A stretch of DNA of 36,933 bases from DASSUC01 sp035649895 (GTDB lineage: Bacteria; Actinomycetota; Actinomycetes; Mycobacteriales; Micromonosporaceae): positions 1 to 36,933 of the forward strand of contig DASRIS010000157.1 in the NCBI GenBank assembly GCA_035649895.1, read 5' to 3'. The stretch's first letter is position 1. Each line of letters starts with the position of its first letter. The position numbers were made by a program, and so were the translations under genes. Positions 6,205 to 14,733 of the stretch are shown piece by piece. The notes below the pieces were generated by a model. That model saw only the letters and a program-made list of their open reading frames with translations. It searched no databases and was not told where the DNA came from.

Positions 6205-9140
6205 CACACCCGCCCGCTGCGCCGTCCGGCCCGTTCGCCGCCCTGCGCCAGCAGCTGACCGACTCGGCCACCGCCTTCGCCGGCAGCCCCGGCGCCCTGT
6301 CGGGCATCCTGTCCGGGATGGTCGACGACGTCGACCGCGCGCTCGGCGAGGCGCTGGAGATCTTCCCGGTGTGCCACCACTCGCCGGCCTCGGCCCTGGC
6401 CATGGTGCGCCGGCTGCGCGAGAAGCAGCCGAAGGTGGTCTACCTGGAGCTCTGCGAGGACCTGCGCCCGCTGCTGGGGGAGCTGCGCAACTGCCGCCTG
6501 CCGGTGGCGGTGCAGGCGTACGCCAGCGAGCTGGACGGCTTCCCGCCGGAGTGGGGCCCGCTGAGCGTCGTCGCCCCGGTCACCCACGCCTCGGCGGAGT
6601 ACCAGGCGATCGCGTACGCCCTGGACACGCCGGGTGTCGAGCTGGTCCTGGTGGACCGCTCGACGGACCACGTGTTCCAGTGGCTGCCCCGCGAGCCGGC
6701 CGGCGGCGAGGCCGGCCCCGCGGGTGCCGCCCGGCCGGCTGAGCCGGGTGCTGGTCGGCCCGCAGCGGGTGCTGGTCGGCCGGCTGGGGCGGGTGTTGAG
6801 GGCGCGGGGGCGCCTGGCGAGGAGGCGGCCCTGCACGGTGACGCCGTCGGGGTCGAGATCGGCGACCTGCGGCCCGGGTTCGCTGAGCTGGAGGCGTACC
6901 TGCTGCACCACGGCAAGGTGCGGCACTGGTCGGAGTGGTGGGACCAGTACGTCGAGCAGCCGCTGGCCGGCGCCGGCTACGACACCTACCGCCAGGTCAT
7001 GGTGCTGGTCGGCAGCCTGTTCCGGCGGCTGCGTGCGACCGACGCCGACCGGCTGGGCCGCGACGAGGACCGCGAGCGGTACATGTGGACCCGGATGCGC
7101 GAGCACCTCGCCGCCTCGGGCGTTGACCGGTCCCAGTGCCTGTACGTCTGCGGCGCGTTCCACGCGGCAAGCCCGGTCGAGCAGTTCGGCACCGGCGACA
7201 AGGCTCCGCCGTACGCGATCAGCCCCCGTACGGCGACCCGCTGGCTGTACGGGCTCATCCCGTCCAGCCACTCCGCCATCGAGGCCCAGTTCGGGCTGGC
7301 CGCCGGCTCGGTGTCCATCGCCGCGGCCACCTGGGCCAAGGCGGTCAGCCGCTGCGGCCTCACCCCGTTCCAGCTGGACGGGCAGCGCGCCGGTAAGCAG
7401 TCCGGGCGCAAGCGCGCCGGCCGCAAGGGGGCCGTGGTGGCGCCCCCACCGCCGGCACCCGTCACCGACCGGCTCTCCGGCTTCCTGTCGCAGCCACCCG
7501 CGCTCGACGGCCTCGACGAGGCCGAGCTGCGCGGCTGGTGCGTTGACATCGTCCGGCTGGCCCGCCGGAACGGATACCTCGCCAGCACCGCCGACGCCAT
7601 CGCCGTGTTCGAGACGTCGATCCTCCTCGCCGGCCTGCGCAACCGGGCCCGACCTACCCCGTACGACTTCGCCGACGCGGCGGTCACCTGCATCGAGAAG
7701 GATGTCGTGCCCGGCCGGCGCAGCGTACGCCGGCTCTGCGAGATCCTGCTCGGTGGCGACCGGATCGGCCAGGTCGGCTACGACGCCCTGCCGCCGCTCG
7801 CCCGTGACGTGCTCGACCGGCTGCGCCCGCTCGGGCTGGACCTGGAGAAGCGCACCGTCCAGCGCGCCCTGCTGGACCTGCAGGCGCAGCCGGAGCTAAC
7901 GTCCTGCTCCGACCTGCTGTGGATGCTGCGCTACCTGCTGCCCGGCGACGCCGTACGCCCCATCATGGGCGAGCGCCGGCTCGGTGACCGGTCCATCCAG
8001 GAGAGCTGGGACCTGGCGCTCGGCCGCCACCAGCGGTCCATCATCGAGCTCGGCTACGAGGGCGTCACCGTCGAGCAGGTGCTCGAGCAGCGCCTGCGCC
8101 GGGTGGCGTGGGGGCCGCGCGTCACCGCCGCCACCGCGCTGGAGGCGGTCGAGGACGCGATCCGCTTCCTGGGCAGCCGCCGGCTCGTCGCCGAGCTCGG
8201 CGTGCGGGCTGTGGAGCTGCTCGCCGCCGAACGCACCGTCGACGACGCCCCTGAGGTGCTCCGCCGGATCCGTCGCCTGCTGGCCCACTACCGGGCCACC
8301 GAGCCGACCCTGCCGGCCTGGTGCGAGGCGTTCGTGACCGCGGGGTACGCGCATTACTGCACGTTGCTGCCGACCGCCTTCGTCGACGAGGAGACCGGCG
8401 TCCGTCAGGTGGCCGCCATGCTCGGCTTCCTGTTCAGCATGGAGAGCCTCGCGCTGGCGCTCGGCTGCGACCGCGCCCAGCTCGAGCTGGCCGTACGCCA
8501 GTCGCACCCGGAGGCGCCGGCCCGGGTAGCGCTGCACTGGGCCGCCCGGCACCAGCTCGGCCTGCTGCCCCTGGCCGAGCTGCGCTCCCGCTGCGACGAG
8601 CTGCTGGCCAACCCGCTGGTCGTGCCGGCGTTCCCGCAGTACCTCAGCGGTCTTGTCCAGGCCTTGGAGCCGGTCCCCGGGCTCGCGCCGTTCGTCGTCG
8701 AGGTGATGTCCAACGCGTTCGCCCGGCTACCCGACCCGGTCCTGCTGCCCTGGCTGCCGGTGCTGGTCACCACCCTGCGGGACCAGGCGCATGAGCTGGT
8801 GCCGACCCTGGTGCGCGAGGCCGGCCGGACCTTCCCCGGTAACCTCGCCGCCGTTGACGCCTGGGTGCCGCCGTGGGCGGGCCGACCGGCGTCCCCACCC
8901 GCACCACTGGCCGGTCTGGCCGGCCACGGCGGTCTGGTCGCCCAGGCGGGACCGGTCGGACCAGTGGTCGACCTCCTCGTCGAGCACCCAGCGACCTGTG
9001 ACGCCGTCGCAGCACTGCTCGGCTGCGACGGCGGCTGGCGGCCCGGTGACCCTCGGCCGCCCCACCCCGAGGCGGGTGAGCTGCTGGCCCGACACCCCAC
9101 GACCGCCGAGGCGGTGGCGGCGCTGCTGGTGGCGCGGTGA
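6201..9140 (+). CDS. DUF5682-type large protein
   Basis: 979 residues from the ATG at 6201 (4-base overlap with the MoxR stop); an in-frame ATG 48 bases upstream inside MoxR has no better support. Near the N-terminus is FPVCHHSPASA followed by KVVYLELCEDLRPLL, the conserved opening of the DUF5682 family. His/Cys here could bind metal or act in catalysis. Residues about 180-210 are a Gly/Ala/Pro linker coded by short DNA repeats (6745-6781). A basic linker (GKQSGRKRAGRKG) near residue 400 divides the protein. The remaining ~550 residues are helical and resemble tandem helical repeats. No membrane segment. It is the last gene of the unit and probably the effector or client of the MoxR/VWA pair. 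Confidence 0.82.
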   Translation: MTHPPAAPSGPFAALRQQLTDSATAFAGSPGALSGILSGMVDDVDRALGEALEIFPVCHHSPASALAMVRRLREKQPKVVYLELCEDLRPLLGELRNCRLPVAVQAYASELDGFPPEWGPLSVVAPVTHASAEYQAIAYALDTPGVELVLVDRSTDHVFQWLPREPAGGEAGPAGAARPAEPGAGRPAAGAGRPAGAGVEGAGAPGEEAALHGDAVGVEIGDLRPGFAELEAYLLHHGKVRHWSEWWDQYVEQPLAGAGYDTYRQVMVLVGSLFRRLRATDADRLGRDEDRERYMWTRMREHLAASGVDRSQCLYVCGAFHAASPVEQFGTGDKAPPYAISPRTATRWLYGLIPSSHSAIEAQFGLAAGSVSIAAATWAKAVSRCGLTPFQLDGQRAGKQSGRKRAGRKGAVVAPPPPAPVTDRLSGFLSQPPALDGLDEAELRGWCVDIVRLARRNGYLASTADAIAVFETSILLAGLRNRARPTPYDFADAAVTCIEKDVVPGRRSVRRLCEILLGGDRIGQVGYDALPPLARDVLDRLRPLGLDLEKRTVQRALLDLQAQPELTSCSDLLWMLRYLLPGDAVRPIMGERRLGDRSIQESWDLALGRHQRSIIELGYEGVTVEQVLEQRLRRVAWGPRVTAATALEAVEDAIRFLGSRRLVAELGVRAVELLAAERTVDDAPEVLRRIRRLLAHYRATEPTLPAWCEAFVTAGYAHYCTLLPTAFVDEETGVRQVAAMLGFLFSMESLALALGCDRAQLELAVRQSHPEAPARVALHWAARHQLGLLPLAELRSRCDELLANPLVVPAFPQYLSGLVQALEPVPGLAPFVVEVMSNAFARLPDPVLLPWLPVLVTTLRDQAHELVPTLVREAGRTFPGNLAAVDAWVPPWAGRPASPPAPLAGLAGHGGLVAQAGPVGPVVDLLVEHPATCDAVAALLGCDGGWRPGDPRPPHPEAGELLARHPTTAEAVAALLVAR
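6745..6781 (+). repeat. Short tandem repeat, 21-bp period
   Basis: CGGGTGCTGGTCGGCC occurs at 6745-6760 and again at 6766-6781, with a more degenerate copy following. It encodes the Gly-Ala-Gly-Arg-Pro-Ala linker of the DUF5682 protein and stays in frame. Confidence 0.7.
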
Positions 9141-9158
9141 TACGCCCGTCGCGGTGGT

Positions 9159-9173
9159 CCGCCGTCGCGGCGG
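9159..9173. terminator. Possible bidirectional terminator
   Basis: CCGCCG (9159-9164), a TCG loop and CGGCGG (9168-9173) form a short perfect hairpin in the 79-base gap between convergent genes. The position fits a terminator; the stem is short and no T run follows. Confidence 0.3.
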
Positions 9174-9219
9174 TCGTCCGGCAGCGGCAGTAGCAGAGCC
9201 GGCCAGGACCCGGACGACC

Positions 9220-11082
9220 TCAGCGGTAGTGGCGGACGTCCCACACCCACAGGTCGTCCACGATCCGGCCCGGGCCGACCATGGCGTCGAGTGTGGCCCG
9301 TACGGCGTCGCCGTTGACCAGCCGTACCGGCATCACCACGATCGCCACCTCGCGCCGGGCCAGCTCGGCCTGTGCCGCGGCCCGGTCCACCTCGCCGACC
9401 ACGCCCCGCCGGCCGGTGGCGGCCGCGTTGACCAGCAGCCGCATGGTGGGGGTCACCGGCCGCGACATGGTGCCGTAGTTCTCCGGGCTGGTCGGGTCCG
9501 GAGCGATGAAGTAGCCATGGGTGACCCGGAAGTCGTTGCCCTGCGCCGCTGCCCAGCGCATCAGGCTCACCTCGTTGTCGCGGTTGGGCGCGGCGGCCAT
9601 GACGGCCCCGTCGCCGGTGACGTACTGCCGCCACGTCCCGCTGGCGAAGAACGTGGGCACCGGCGCCACCGCCGTCACCGGCAGCTGGCGCGGGGCGAGC
9701 GGCAGCAGCGCCAGCAGGACTGCGGCGAACACGGCGAGACCCGCCACCGGGACCCCGCCGCCGGCCGGCCCGGGCAGCCGCCTGGCACGGTCCAGCGCCA
9801 GCGCCAGCAGGACACCGGTCCCGGCCGCCACGACCAGCGCGAACCGGCTCGGCACCACCAAGTCAAACAGGGGCAGCCCGGCAAGGTAGCCGTACGGCCC
9901 CGCGACGCCGGTCGGGCGCTGCCAGTAGTCCACCTCCCGGCCGAGGGAGAGCACCGCGAAGACCACGATGACGACGGTGGCCAGCTGCGCCGCCAGCTGC
10001 CTGCGCAGCCAGACCGCGAGGGCTACGACGACCAGCAGCAGCGGCCAGCCGAAGAACGCGTTCATCTCGGCGAGGTTCTGGGCCAGCGGGTTCACCCGCA
10101 GGCCCGGGTCGCCGGCCAGCGTCAGCGGCGAGAACGCCGGGTAGGCGGCGAGGTCGGCGTTGAAGTCGACGAACCAGTCCACCCCCGCGTAGTGGCGGGG
10201 GCCGAAGAACTGGACGTAGAGCGGGTAGGCCAGCAAGGCGCCGGCGACGAGCGCGGCCACGCCGGCGCCGGTCGCGAACGGCCGCCACTGGCGGACGGCC
10301 TCATGGCGCCGCGCCACGGCGTACCAGGCCACCACCACGGCACAGGCGAGCGCGGTGAAGAACAGCACCTCCTCACCGACGAACGCCTGGTACGCCACGA
10401 GCAGCCCGAGGACCGCGCCGTCGCGTACCGGCCGGGTCGACCCGCGGAGCCGGAAGCCGCGCCACGCGACCACCGGTACGAGGAACTGCGCGAGGATGTG
10501 TGCGTGCCCCGTTGCCTGGGACAGCATGCCGGGGGCGAAGGCGCAGAACGCGCCGCCGACGAACGCGGCCAGCCGCGACGTGACCACGTACCGGGACAGC
10601 ACGAGGTACCACGACGTCGCGGTGGCTATGAAGATCAGGGTCAGCATGAGCACGAACGAGGTGGAGGGCCCCCACAGCAGCGTCGCCGGGACCATCGGGA
10701 CCGCCATGCCGAGCACCGACCCGTTCGCCATGAGGTTGATCCCCTCCGGCGCGTCGAGCCGGCTGCTGAACAGCGGGTTCTCCAGGTGGGTCACGCTGCG
10801 CGCCGCGTTGGCCAGGAACCACTCGAACAGCGCCTGGTCCTTGGGATAGCCGGCGGCGTGGCTGACCGGGCTGTCCCACAGGCGCGCGGTCACGTGGAGC
10901 GTGATGGCCACGTACGCGGCGAAGGCCAGCAGGTCGTCCAGGGCCGCCCGGACCCGCGCGCCGTGCGGCTGCTCGGGCTCGCGCAACGGTTCCAACGGCT
11001 CCCGCGGCTGCTCCTGGGACGGCGGGCCAGGTCGCCCGCCCGCCTCGTCCGCAGCCTCCGCGGGCACCGCTGCGCCTGTCAT
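9220..11082 (-). CDS. Polytopic membrane protein, GT-C glycosyltransferase-like
   Basis: 620 residues; ATG at 11082 with a GGAGG site just upstream (antisense of CCTCC at about 11090). After a ~55-residue charged, Pro-rich cytoplasmic N-terminus come roughly eleven hydrophobic segments up to about residue 440, then a soluble C-terminal domain of about 160 residues. The first external loop holds acidic residues (DQALFEWFLAN, FSSRLDAPEG), as in GT-C lipid-sugar-dependent transferases, and a large loop near residue 290 holds GVDWFVDFNADL. I infer an integral membrane glycosyltransferase or related enzyme acting on envelope glycans, but no diagnostic motif proves it. It stands alone, convergent with the DUF5682 gene and divergent from the next gene. 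Confidence 0.75.
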   Translation of the reverse strand: MTGAAVPAEAADEAGGRPGPPSQEQPREPLEPLREPEQPHGARVRAALDDLLAFAAYVAITLHVTARLWDSPVSHAAGYPKDQALFEWFLANAARSVTHLENPLFSSRLDAPEGINLMANGSVLGMAVPMVPATLLWGPSTSFVLMLTLIFIATATSWYLVLSRYVVTSRLAAFVGGAFCAFAPGMLSQATGHAHILAQFLVPVVAWRGFRLRGSTRPVRDGAVLGLLVAYQAFVGEEVLFFTALACAVVVAWYAVARRHEAVRQWRPFATGAGVAALVAGALLAYPLYVQFFGPRHYAGVDWFVDFNADLAAYPAFSPLTLAGDPGLRVNPLAQNLAEMNAFFGWPLLLVVVALAVWLRRQLAAQLATVVIVVFAVLSLGREVDYWQRPTGVAGPYGYLAGLPLFDLVVPSRFALVVAAGTGVLLALALDRARRLPGPAGGGVPVAGLAVFAAVLLALLPLAPRQLPVTAVAPVPTFFASGTWRQYVTGDGAVMAAAPNRDNEVSLMRWAAAQGNDFRVTHGYFIAPDPTSPENYGTMSRPVTPTMRLLVNAAATGRRGVVGEVDRAAAQAELARREVAIVVMPVRLVNGDAVRATLDAMVGPGRIVDDLWVWDVRHYR

Positions 11083-11538
11083 GTCTCGCCTCCGGACCTT
11101 CCACCGTCACAGCGCCCACCCCACCCTAGGGCAGCCTCCCCGACTGTCCACAAGGGCCGGACGGCCCTGCGGTGCGTACCCGACAGAAGGACCCGGCCAG
11201 GGCGCGGCTCGCCGCCAGCCCGGGAAGAGCGTGACGGGCTCCTGCCGAGCTGAGCGGCGGACCGGGCCATGCCCGACCCGCCGCCCTGCGTGGCCCGGTC
11301 GGCCACGGTACCGGCGCTCGGCGGAGCACACACCGCCACCAGCGCACATCGCCGGCTGACGATCAAGTCGAATCAACGACACAAAGGTCGACCGGGGTAG
11401 CGAACAGCTGGCCGGCTGGGCAGACTCAGGCCCCACATGAGCGTGCCGGCCACCGGGCACCGTTGCGGAGTCCTCGAGCCCTTCGGCGCGGAGCACCGTG
11501 ACTCCAAACATCTATCGTCGTACCTCTCGGAGGCAGCC
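11083..11538. other. Divergent intergenic region
   Basis: 456 bases between the starts of the minus-strand membrane gene and the plus-strand gene at 11539. It must hold both promoters. The plus-strand frame of the downstream gene is open back to an ATG at 11437, but that part does not read like a protein N-terminus. I see no gene or clear repeat here. Confidence 0.5.
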
Positions 11539-12804
11539 GTGCCGGGATCGGTCGTGTTCGACACCGCCATCGGGCTGATGTTCGTCCTCCTCACCGCCAG
11601 CCTGGTCTCCTCCGCGGTGATCGAGTGGCTGGGCAACAAGCTGAACAAGCGCGGGGAGTACCTGCTGCGGGGGCTACGGGAGATGCTCGACATCCCACCC
11701 GCCACCCCCCACGAGCCGGCTGCGCTGGGCACCCGCGGCACCGCCGGGGAGCATGGCCTCATCGTGAAGGAGGGCCGGCGGACCTGCCTGCAGAACTTCT
11801 CCACCAAGGGCGACGAGCTGCGTACCCAGTTGGCCAGCGCACGCCAGGCGGAGGTGGCCATGCCGGCCCCGCTGGCCGACCTGGTTCTCTCCCACCCGAT
11901 CATCGCCGCCCTGCACCGCCCCACCCGGCCGGGACGCCCGGCCCGGGTGAGGCCCACCGCGACGGTCAAGGGCCGCCGCCGCGGTGGGCGGTGGACCCGT
12001 AACGGGCGCCGCGGCGACCGCATGCACCTCGCCTCGTACGTGTCCGCGCAGGCCTTCACCCGCAGCCTGCTCGACCTGCTGGTCCCAGGCGGTGTCGGCA
12101 GGACGACCATCGACGAGATCGAGCGCCAGGTCCAGCGGCTGCCCGACGGCGTCCCGGCGAAGGACGCCCTGCTCGCACTGCTGCGGGACACCGGCAACGA
12201 TATCGACAGGTTCCGCCGGAACGTGGAGCACTGGTACGACGAGCAGATGGGCCGGGTCAGCGGCTGGTACAAGCGGTGGGCACAGTGGCGGCTGCTCATC
12301 GCCGGGGCCGTCCTCGCCGTGCTGGTCAACGTCGACAGCATCGCCATCGCCCAGACGCTCTACCAGGACGAGCCGGTACGCAGCGCAGTGGTCGCGCAGG
12401 CGGTCTCCGCCCAGGGCTGTCCCGAGACGCCCGGTGCGGAGCGCGACGCGTGCCTGGACCGGCAGCAGGCGCTGCTGCGCGACCTGCCGCTGCCGCTCGG
12501 CTGGGGCTTCGACCAGGCCGTCACCCGGTGCCGCGAGTACAGCGGGGGCGAGGCGTGCCTGCCGCACGTCGAGAACTTCGTGCCCTTCCTGTGGGACGCG
12601 GCCACCCGCAACGGGCTCGACGCGATCCTGCTCAAGCTGCTCGGCTGGATCCTGACGGCCGTTGCCGTGGCGTTCGGCGCTCCGTTCTGGTTCGACGCGC
12701 TGAGCAAGCTGGGCTCGCTGCGGACCGCCGGGCGCCGGCCGGGAGAGAACGCCCCGTACAACCTCGAGCGGGCCGGGTCTGCGGAACCGTCGCGAGCCGG
12801 GTAG
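11539..12804 (+). CDS. Conserved membrane protein of unknown function
   Basis: 421 residues from the GTG at 11539, chosen because GGAGG (11529-11533) precedes it at normal spacing and because the N-terminus then begins directly with a membrane helix (FDTAIGLMFVLLTASLVSSAVIEWLG). A soluble, partly basic stretch of about 220 residues follows. Then comes a characteristic block, VEHWYDEQMGRVSGWYKRWAQW, leading into a second helix (LLIAGAVLAVLVNVDSIAIAQTL). A Cys-containing external loop (four Cys) and a third helix near the C-terminus (LLGWILTAVAVAFGAPFWF) complete it. The WYDEQM-RVSGWYKR / NVDSIAIA pattern is typical of a widespread uncharacterised bacterial membrane family. No enzymatic motif. 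It is monocistronic, followed by a strong terminator hairpin. Confidence 0.82.
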   Translation: MPGSVVFDTAIGLMFVLLTASLVSSAVIEWLGNKLNKRGEYLLRGLREMLDIPPATPHEPAALGTRGTAGEHGLIVKEGRRTCLQNFSTKGDELRTQLASARQAEVAMPAPLADLVLSHPIIAALHRPTRPGRPARVRPTATVKGRRRGGRWTRNGRRGDRMHLASYVSAQAFTRSLLDLLVPGGVGRTTIDEIERQVQRLPDGVPAKDALLALLRDTGNDIDRFRRNVEHWYDEQMGRVSGWYKRWAQWRLLIAGAVLAVLVNVDSIAIAQTLYQDEPVRSAVVAQAVSAQGCPETPGAERDACLDRQQALLRDLPLPLGWGFDQAVTRCREYSGGEACLPHVENFVPFLWDAATRNGLDAILLKLLGWILTAVAVAFGAPFWFDALSKLGSLRTAGRRPGENAPYNLERAGSAEPSRAG

Positions 12805-12883
12805 CAGGCCGACCGGCCAGACCGCCGACCTGCTCCCCACCCGCGTCGCCGTCAACCGAGTCCGCGCCGAGGCCGACAGGACC

Positions 12884-12915
12884 ACCGGATCCGGCCCGAT
12901 ACGGCCGGATCCGGT
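12884..12915. terminator. Bidirectional terminator hairpin
   Basis: Perfect 13-base arms ACCGGATCCGGCC (12884-12896) and GGCCGGATCCGGT (12903-12915) around the 6-base loop CGATAC. It sits midway between two convergent stops (12804 and 12994). No T run, but the stem is very stable and symmetric, so it could serve both strands. Confidence 0.75.
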
Positions 12916-12993
12916 ACCGCTGTGCTCGGCCGCCGGCAATGCTGTACCCGGTCGGGCCTGGAGCGCGGCCGGGCCGTCCCCGCCGCTTGGGAG

Positions 12994-13374
12994 TCAGCCG
13001 CTGAAGGACTCGGGGCCGAAGCGGCCCCACGCCACGAAGACGGCCAGGGCGAGCAGCACCAGGGGCGCCCCGATCAGCTTGGCCTCGTTACGGCGGAGGT
13101 GCGTGATGGTCGCGCCAACCATCACCAGCACCAGGCCGACGGCGGCCAGCGGCACCAGGACCGGCACGATGTCGAGCGCGGCGGGCAGGATCAGGCCCAC
13201 CGCAGCCAGGATCTCGAGGGCACCGATGGCCTTGATGGCGCCGGGGCTGAAGTCCTCGACCCAGCCGAAGCCGGAGGCGGCCAGCTTCTCCTTGGGCTGG
13301 ACCAGCTTCATGACGCCGCTGGCCAGGAAGACCGCGGCCAGCAGCCCCGCAACGACCCATAGAGCGATGTTCAT
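12994..13374 (-). CDS. DoxX family membrane protein
   Basis: 126 residues. The ATG at 13374 is chosen over an ATG 51 bases upstream because GGAGGGAG lies immediately before it and the protein then starts with a membrane helix (MNIALWVVAGLLAAVFLASGVMKL). Four hydrophobic helices are visible. The segment SGVMKLVQPKEKL after helix 1 and GALEILAAVGLILP in helix 2 are typical of DoxX/DoxD-like proteins. These are small integral membrane proteins, often linked to oxidative stress or respiratory quinones, without a settled biochemical role. It is not in an operon with a neighbour; the gap to the methyltransferase gene upstream is over 260 bases. The upstream region carries a small inverted repeat that may be an operator. 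Confidence 0.88.
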   Translation of the reverse strand: MNIALWVVAGLLAAVFLASGVMKLVQPKEKLAASGFGWVEDFSPGAIKAIGALEILAAVGLILPAALDIVPVLVPLAAVGLVLVMVGATITHLRRNEAKLIGAPLVLLALAVFVAWGRFGPESFSG

Positions 13375-13453
13375 GAGGTTCTCCCTCCAAAGTGGAGGCG
13401 ACCGCAGGCTCGAAGTCGCCGCCATTTCTGCCCGTGTTCGTCCCAGTGGTGCG

Positions 13454-13470
13454 ACGAAACAGTCCTTCGT
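13454..13470. promoter_or_regulatory. Small inverted repeat upstream of doxX-like gene
   Basis: ACGAA (13454-13458) and TTCGT (13466-13470) with a 7-base spacer, about 80 bases upstream of the DoxX start. The size and place suit a dimeric repressor site, but short palindromes like this also arise by chance. Confidence 0.2.
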
Positions 13471-13636
13471 AACGTGAGGCGAGGGTAGATGCGACCAGGG
13501 GAGTCGGCAAGACCATGAGCACGCCGTCCGGGCCAGGAGACGGCCGTCTCGGTCCGGGCTTGAGCGCGGTCATGAGTGAGCCGGCACGGGCCAGGTGGGA
13601 GAGCTAGATAGGCGAAGGGCAGATGGGATCGGCTGG

Positions 13637-14707
13637 TCAGGCGACCTTCGTCGCGCACAGGACGGCCGGGACGGGGATGACGTCCGGTGGTATGTCGGCG
13701 GGGTCCTTGGCGACCGCCTTGGTGACCCTGAACCCGCACTCCTCCAGCCAGCTCCGGTACGTCGACAGCTTCTGCGGCCCGCCCTGGCCCATGGTGCAGC
13801 CGATGAAGAAGGCCGGGAAGAAGTCGACGTTGTAGTTGTCGGAGTCCGCGATGTTCTCGGGGTACACCGGCACCATGATGTTGACCTGCCCACCGACCTC
13901 CAGCGACCGGTTGACACCTTTGAGAATCTTAAATACGTCATCCTTGTCGAACATGTCCAGGAAATGCTTGACCAGCACGACGTCAAAGCCCTTGGGGACT
14001 CCGTCGAAGACGTCCCCGCCGATGAACGAGCAGTGCTCCGCCACGCCGTGTGCCCGGAAGTTCCGAAGGCACTCGGCTTCCTTCTCGGGCAGGTCGAAGG
14101 TGGTGACCCGGAGCCCGGGCGACGCCTTCAGCTGGTAGGTGTGGATGGCCCCTAGGCCGGTGTTTCCGGCGAGGTCGAGCACCTGCGCGCCGGACGGGAT
14201 GTCGATGTTTCCGAAGAACCACGGGTCGATGCGGGCGGTGACGCTGTCCATCAATGTCGCCCAGGACTCGCGCAGGTCCTTGTGCTCGGCCACGGCGCCG
14301 TACAGGGTGCCCTCGGCTCCATAGAGCTCCTTCAGGCCGACGAGTGTGCCGGTCCGCGCGCTTTCGGTGAGGTAGAACAGCTGCCTGAGCGCGACCACCT
14401 TAATCATGTTCATATAGGTGAGCGCGCGCTGGAGGTCGGCCTTTGCGACGCCCGCGAGCGCGTCGAGGGAGTAGCCGCCGGAACCTTCGTCGTACGCGAC
14501 GAAGCCCTCCTTGACCAGCAGGTGCAGGAGCTGCTCCACGGCGTCCGGCTTGGCGCCGGCGGCGTCGCCGAGCTTGGCCGCGGTCATGCCGGGGTTCTCC
14601 CGAAGCGTATCCACTAGGCCGAGCTCGAAGCAGGACAGCAGGGTCATGAACCGCGAGGGTCCCACCATATATTCGCGAACTCGCGCGAGCGTGGCTTCTG
14701 GCGTCAT
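13637..14707 (-). CDS. SAM-dependent methyltransferase (COMT-like fold)
   Basis: 356 residues; ATG at 14707 preceded by AAGGGGAA. The N-terminal ~100 residues form a winged-helix dimerisation domain (RFMTLLSCFELGLVDTL; TAAKLGDAAGAKPDAVEQLL). The C-terminal Rossmann domain has a SAM-binding motif VLDLAGNTGLG, which departs from the usual DxGGGxG. Where plant-type O-methyltransferases carry the catalytic His of VLHDW, this protein by eye reads FLDMF (Asp251), so classical His-base O-methylation is doubtful; C-methylation or another base is possible. It follows the AMP-ligase gene after 26 bases on the same strand, so it belongs to the divergent arm of the naphthoquinone cluster. It probably methylates the naphthoquinone ring or a hydroxyl on it. 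Confidence 0.85.
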   Translation of the reverse strand: MTPEATLARVREYMVGPSRFMTLLSCFELGLVDTLRENPGMTAAKLGDAAGAKPDAVEQLLHLLVKEGFVAYDEGSGGYSLDALAGVAKADLQRALTYMNMIKVVALRQLFYLTESARTGTLVGLKELYGAEGTLYGAVAEHKDLRESWATLMDSVTARIDPWFFGNIDIPSGAQVLDLAGNTGLGAIHTYQLKASPGLRVTTFDLPEKEAECLRNFRAHGVAEHCSFIGGDVFDGVPKGFDVVLVKHFLDMFDKDDVFKILKGVNRSLEVGGQVNIMVPVYPENIADSDNYNVDFFPAFFIGCTMGQGGPQKLSTYRSWLEECGFRVTKAVAKDPADIPPDVIPVPAVLCATKVA

Positions 14708-14733
14708 CGTACTGTTCCCCTTCGGGTTGGTGG

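Noticed and set aside
8791..11253. 820-residue plus-strand frame opposite the membrane protein
   Set aside because: Composition is Gly/Arg/His/Pro noise; the minus strand gives a clear multi-helix membrane protein with a ribosome-binding site.
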